Made by a program: the position numbers and the translations under genes. This document shows, piece by piece, positions 4,750-5,492 of a stretch of DNA of 5,492 nt (position 1 is the first letter of the stretch; each line of letters begins with the position of its first letter). The notes under the pieces are model-generated. The model made no database searches, was not told where the DNA came from, and saw nothing but the letters and a program-made list of their open reading frames with translations. This stretch comes from GCA-003244245 sp038276315 (GTDB taxonomy: Bacteria > Actinomycetota > Actinomycetes > Mycobacteriales > Pseudonocardiaceae): the NCBI GenBank assembly GCA_038276315.1, contig JBBPZY010000266.1:1-5492 (forward strand), in the 5' to 3' direction.

Positions 4750-5151
4750 CTAGGCCTTCCTCAGCAACACCTCGCCTTCGAGACCGTCGGGATCGCGAAA
4801 GAAGATGCTCAACGCCTCGCCGAAGTCGGTGACTGTGCCGTCGCTCGCTCCGGCCTCGACGAGCCGGTCACGGATCGTCTCGAAGGCCTCGCGGGACGCG
4901 GCGGCCAGCCCGACGTGATCGATGCGGCCCCGACCCCACATCGGCGTCTGGCGATCCACCTCGACGTTCCCATCGATCACGAAGACATTCAGCTGCGTCG
5001 CCGGGCCGATGTCGATCACAGTCATCGTCTCGCCAGGCCCGTGGCTGCGCGTGGGTCCGACGGCAGCGTCGAAAACCCGCTCGTAGAATCGTCCCAGACG
5101 CTCGACGTCTTTGGAGAGCCACGCAATGTGGTTCACGCCGTCCAACAGCAT
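4750..5151 (-). CDS. VOC-superfamily protein (glyoxalase/bleomycin-resistance/dioxygenase fold)
   Basis: This 133-residue, single-domain protein of the vicinal oxygen chelate superfamily is of normal length and probably a homodimeric cytosolic metalloenzyme or binding protein. Two beta-alpha-beta-beta-beta modules are visible: DGVNHIAWLSKDVERLGRFYE (5-24, see positions) at the start and RIDHVGLAAAS at 76-86. Likely metal ligands are His8, His79 and Glu127, with Asn55 where a fourth ligand often sits. The segment FFRDPDGLEGEVLL is the characteristic C-terminal strand. The substrate cannot be told from sequence; glutathione or mycothiol adducts, antibiotics and catechols are all precedents. ATG at 5151 follows AAGGAGG (5160-5166) by 8 bases. 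The methyltransferase pseudogene begins 58 bases downstream on the same strand, so they may once have shared a transcript. It is the only evidently intact gene in the right third of the window. Confidence 0.85.
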   Translation of the reverse strand: MLLDGVNHIAWLSKDVERLGRFYERVFDAAVGPTRSHGPGETMTVIDIGPATQLNVFVIDGNVEVDRQTPMWGRGRIDHVGLAAASREAFETIRDRLVEAGASDGTVTDFGEALSIFFRDPDGLEGEVLLRKA

Positions 5152-5159
5152 CTCTGACG

Positions 5160-5166
5160 CCTCCTT
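5160..5166 (-). promoter_or_regulatory. Strong ribosome binding site of the VOC gene
   Basis: AAGGAGG on the minus strand, 8 bases before ATG at 5151, is the clearest Shine-Dalgarno on this strand and fixes the VOC start. Confidence 0.7.
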
Positions 5167-5178
5167 AGGCTCAGATCC

Positions 5179-5184
5179 ACCGTA
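5179..5184 (-). promoter_or_regulatory. Possible -10 box for the VOC gene
   Basis: TACGGT (minus strand) fits TAnnnT and would give a leader of about 20 bases containing the ribosome binding site. A TTGACG at 5219-5224 is too far upstream (34 bases) to be its -35, so the promoter is only suggested. Confidence 0.2.
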
Positions 5185-5255
5185 GCTGTCTTTCGCGACC
5201 CGGGCTCTGCTGCACGATCGTCAACCGAGAAGCGCGCGCTCAGGTCCCCGTGTGG

Positions 5256-5294
5256 TCAGTGGCGGCGACCACTGTGGTTCAGCGTGACAGTCAT
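5256..5294 (-). other. 12-codon ORF: leader peptide or truncated VOC gene start
   Basis: ATG at 5294 has a good ribosome binding site (AGGAGA, 5302-5307, 7 bases away) and encodes MTVTLNHSGRRH followed by TGA. MTVTLNH closely resembles the start of many actinobacterial VOC proteins (typically MxVTLNHTI), so this may be the stump of a second VOC gene whose remainder is lost. Alternatively it is a leader ORF 104 bases upstream of the intact VOC gene. A small inverted repeat, CAGTGG/CCACTG (5257-5262 with 5269-5274), overlaps its last codons. Confidence 0.35.
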
Positions 5295-5375
5295 GGCGAC
5301 GTCTCCTGTGGGGGGTCTGGGATCCGGGGTCGCCGGGCGATCGCTGCCGTGACCTAGATGATCTATTCCAAGGGG

Positions 5376-5492
5376 TCAGTGGTCGTAGGCCAGCAGTGAT
5401 CGCTTGATCGGCTGGCCAGTGCGGTCGTTGTGCCAGATCGCGGTGGTCAGGGCGAGGATGCGTTGCAGGACGCGGACCAGGACGCCGTTGGG
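5376..5492 (-). CDS. IS982-type transposase, C-terminal end (5' part outside window)
   Basis: The minus-strand frame is open from the window edge to TGA (5376-5378) and encodes 38 residues, including RILALTTAIWHNDRTGQPIK and the terminal RSLLAYDH. The pattern AIWHN-x4-G-x(2-4)-RSL-x-AYDH is the typical C-terminus of IS982-family transposases. The catalytic core lies outside the window. Just beyond the stop, the tract ACCTAGATGATCTATTCC (5352-5369) is in the right place to be the element's terminal inverted repeat, so the insertion probably ends near 5352. The opposite end is not visible, so neither the repeat nor a target duplication can be checked. Confidence 0.75.
   Translation of the reverse strand, partial: PNGVLVRVLQRILALTTAIWHNDRTGQPIKRSLLAYDH

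Larger units (their letters stand above)
5170..5351. other. Intergenic region between the VOC gene and the IS982 end
   Basis: Apart from the possible VOC -10 box, the 12-codon ORF with its ribosome binding site and the small hairpin over its end, I see no gene here. A TTGACG at 5219-5224 (minus strand) has no -10 box at a normal distance. The sequence is less coding-like than its flanks and is probably a junction zone. Confidence 0.4.

Overview
The window is strongly GC-rich, with high third-position GC in every convincing gene. It uses GTG starts and carries families common in actinomycetes (CtaG with an extended C-terminal tail, OmpR/HisKA pairs, VOC proteins, IS30 and IS982 transposases). 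It reads as chromosome or plasmid DNA of a mycelial or mycobacterial-type actinobacterium, possibly Pseudonocardiales; the genus is a guess.

Layout. The left edge (1..132) is the last 43 codons of an IS30-family transposase. Next come a pair of 22-nt direct repeats (162-213) and a well-initiated 37-residue ORF rich in Asp, Arg and Cys (294-407). A perfect 12-bp hairpin (419-456) separates this ORF from a convergent minus-strand cluster. In transcription order the cluster is ctaG (3612 to 2635), an OmpR-type response regulator (2583 to 1891) and its histidine kinase (1860 to 478). Between ctaG and the regulator gene lie two perfect back-to-back 11-bp repeats, followed by a TAGGGT box placed so that transcription would begin at the GTG codon. 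This has the form of an autoregulated, leaderless response-regulator promoter.

Upstream of ctaG is a short palindrome matching the TACAnnTGTA operator core of BlaI/CopY-type repressors. It overlaps the start of a short plus-strand coding fragment (3657-3767) that ends where a 255-bp non-coding element begins. This element (3768-4022) has 24-bp terminal inverted repeats and a 27-bp central hairpin whose loop is complementary to the terminal repeats. It resembles a MITE or REP-type element and is the least explained object in the window.

The right third is decayed. It holds a SAM methyltransferase pseudogene with a frameshift near its start and a large internal deletion (4103-4691), an intact VOC-family gene with a strong ribosome binding site (4750-5151), a 12-codon ORF that may be a leader peptide or a truncated second VOC gene (5256-5294), and the last 38 codons of an IS982-type transposase (5376-5492).

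Working together: the kinase and regulator form one phosphorelay, and CtaG is a membrane factor for cytochrome oxidase copper-centre assembly. Their adjacency suggests a link between the phosphorelay and respiration or copper, but the kinase sensor region has no Cys or His and only one Met, so direct metal sensing is not supported. The IS ends, pseudogenes and repeat element on both sides mark this as a rearranged, accessory-type region around a conserved core.
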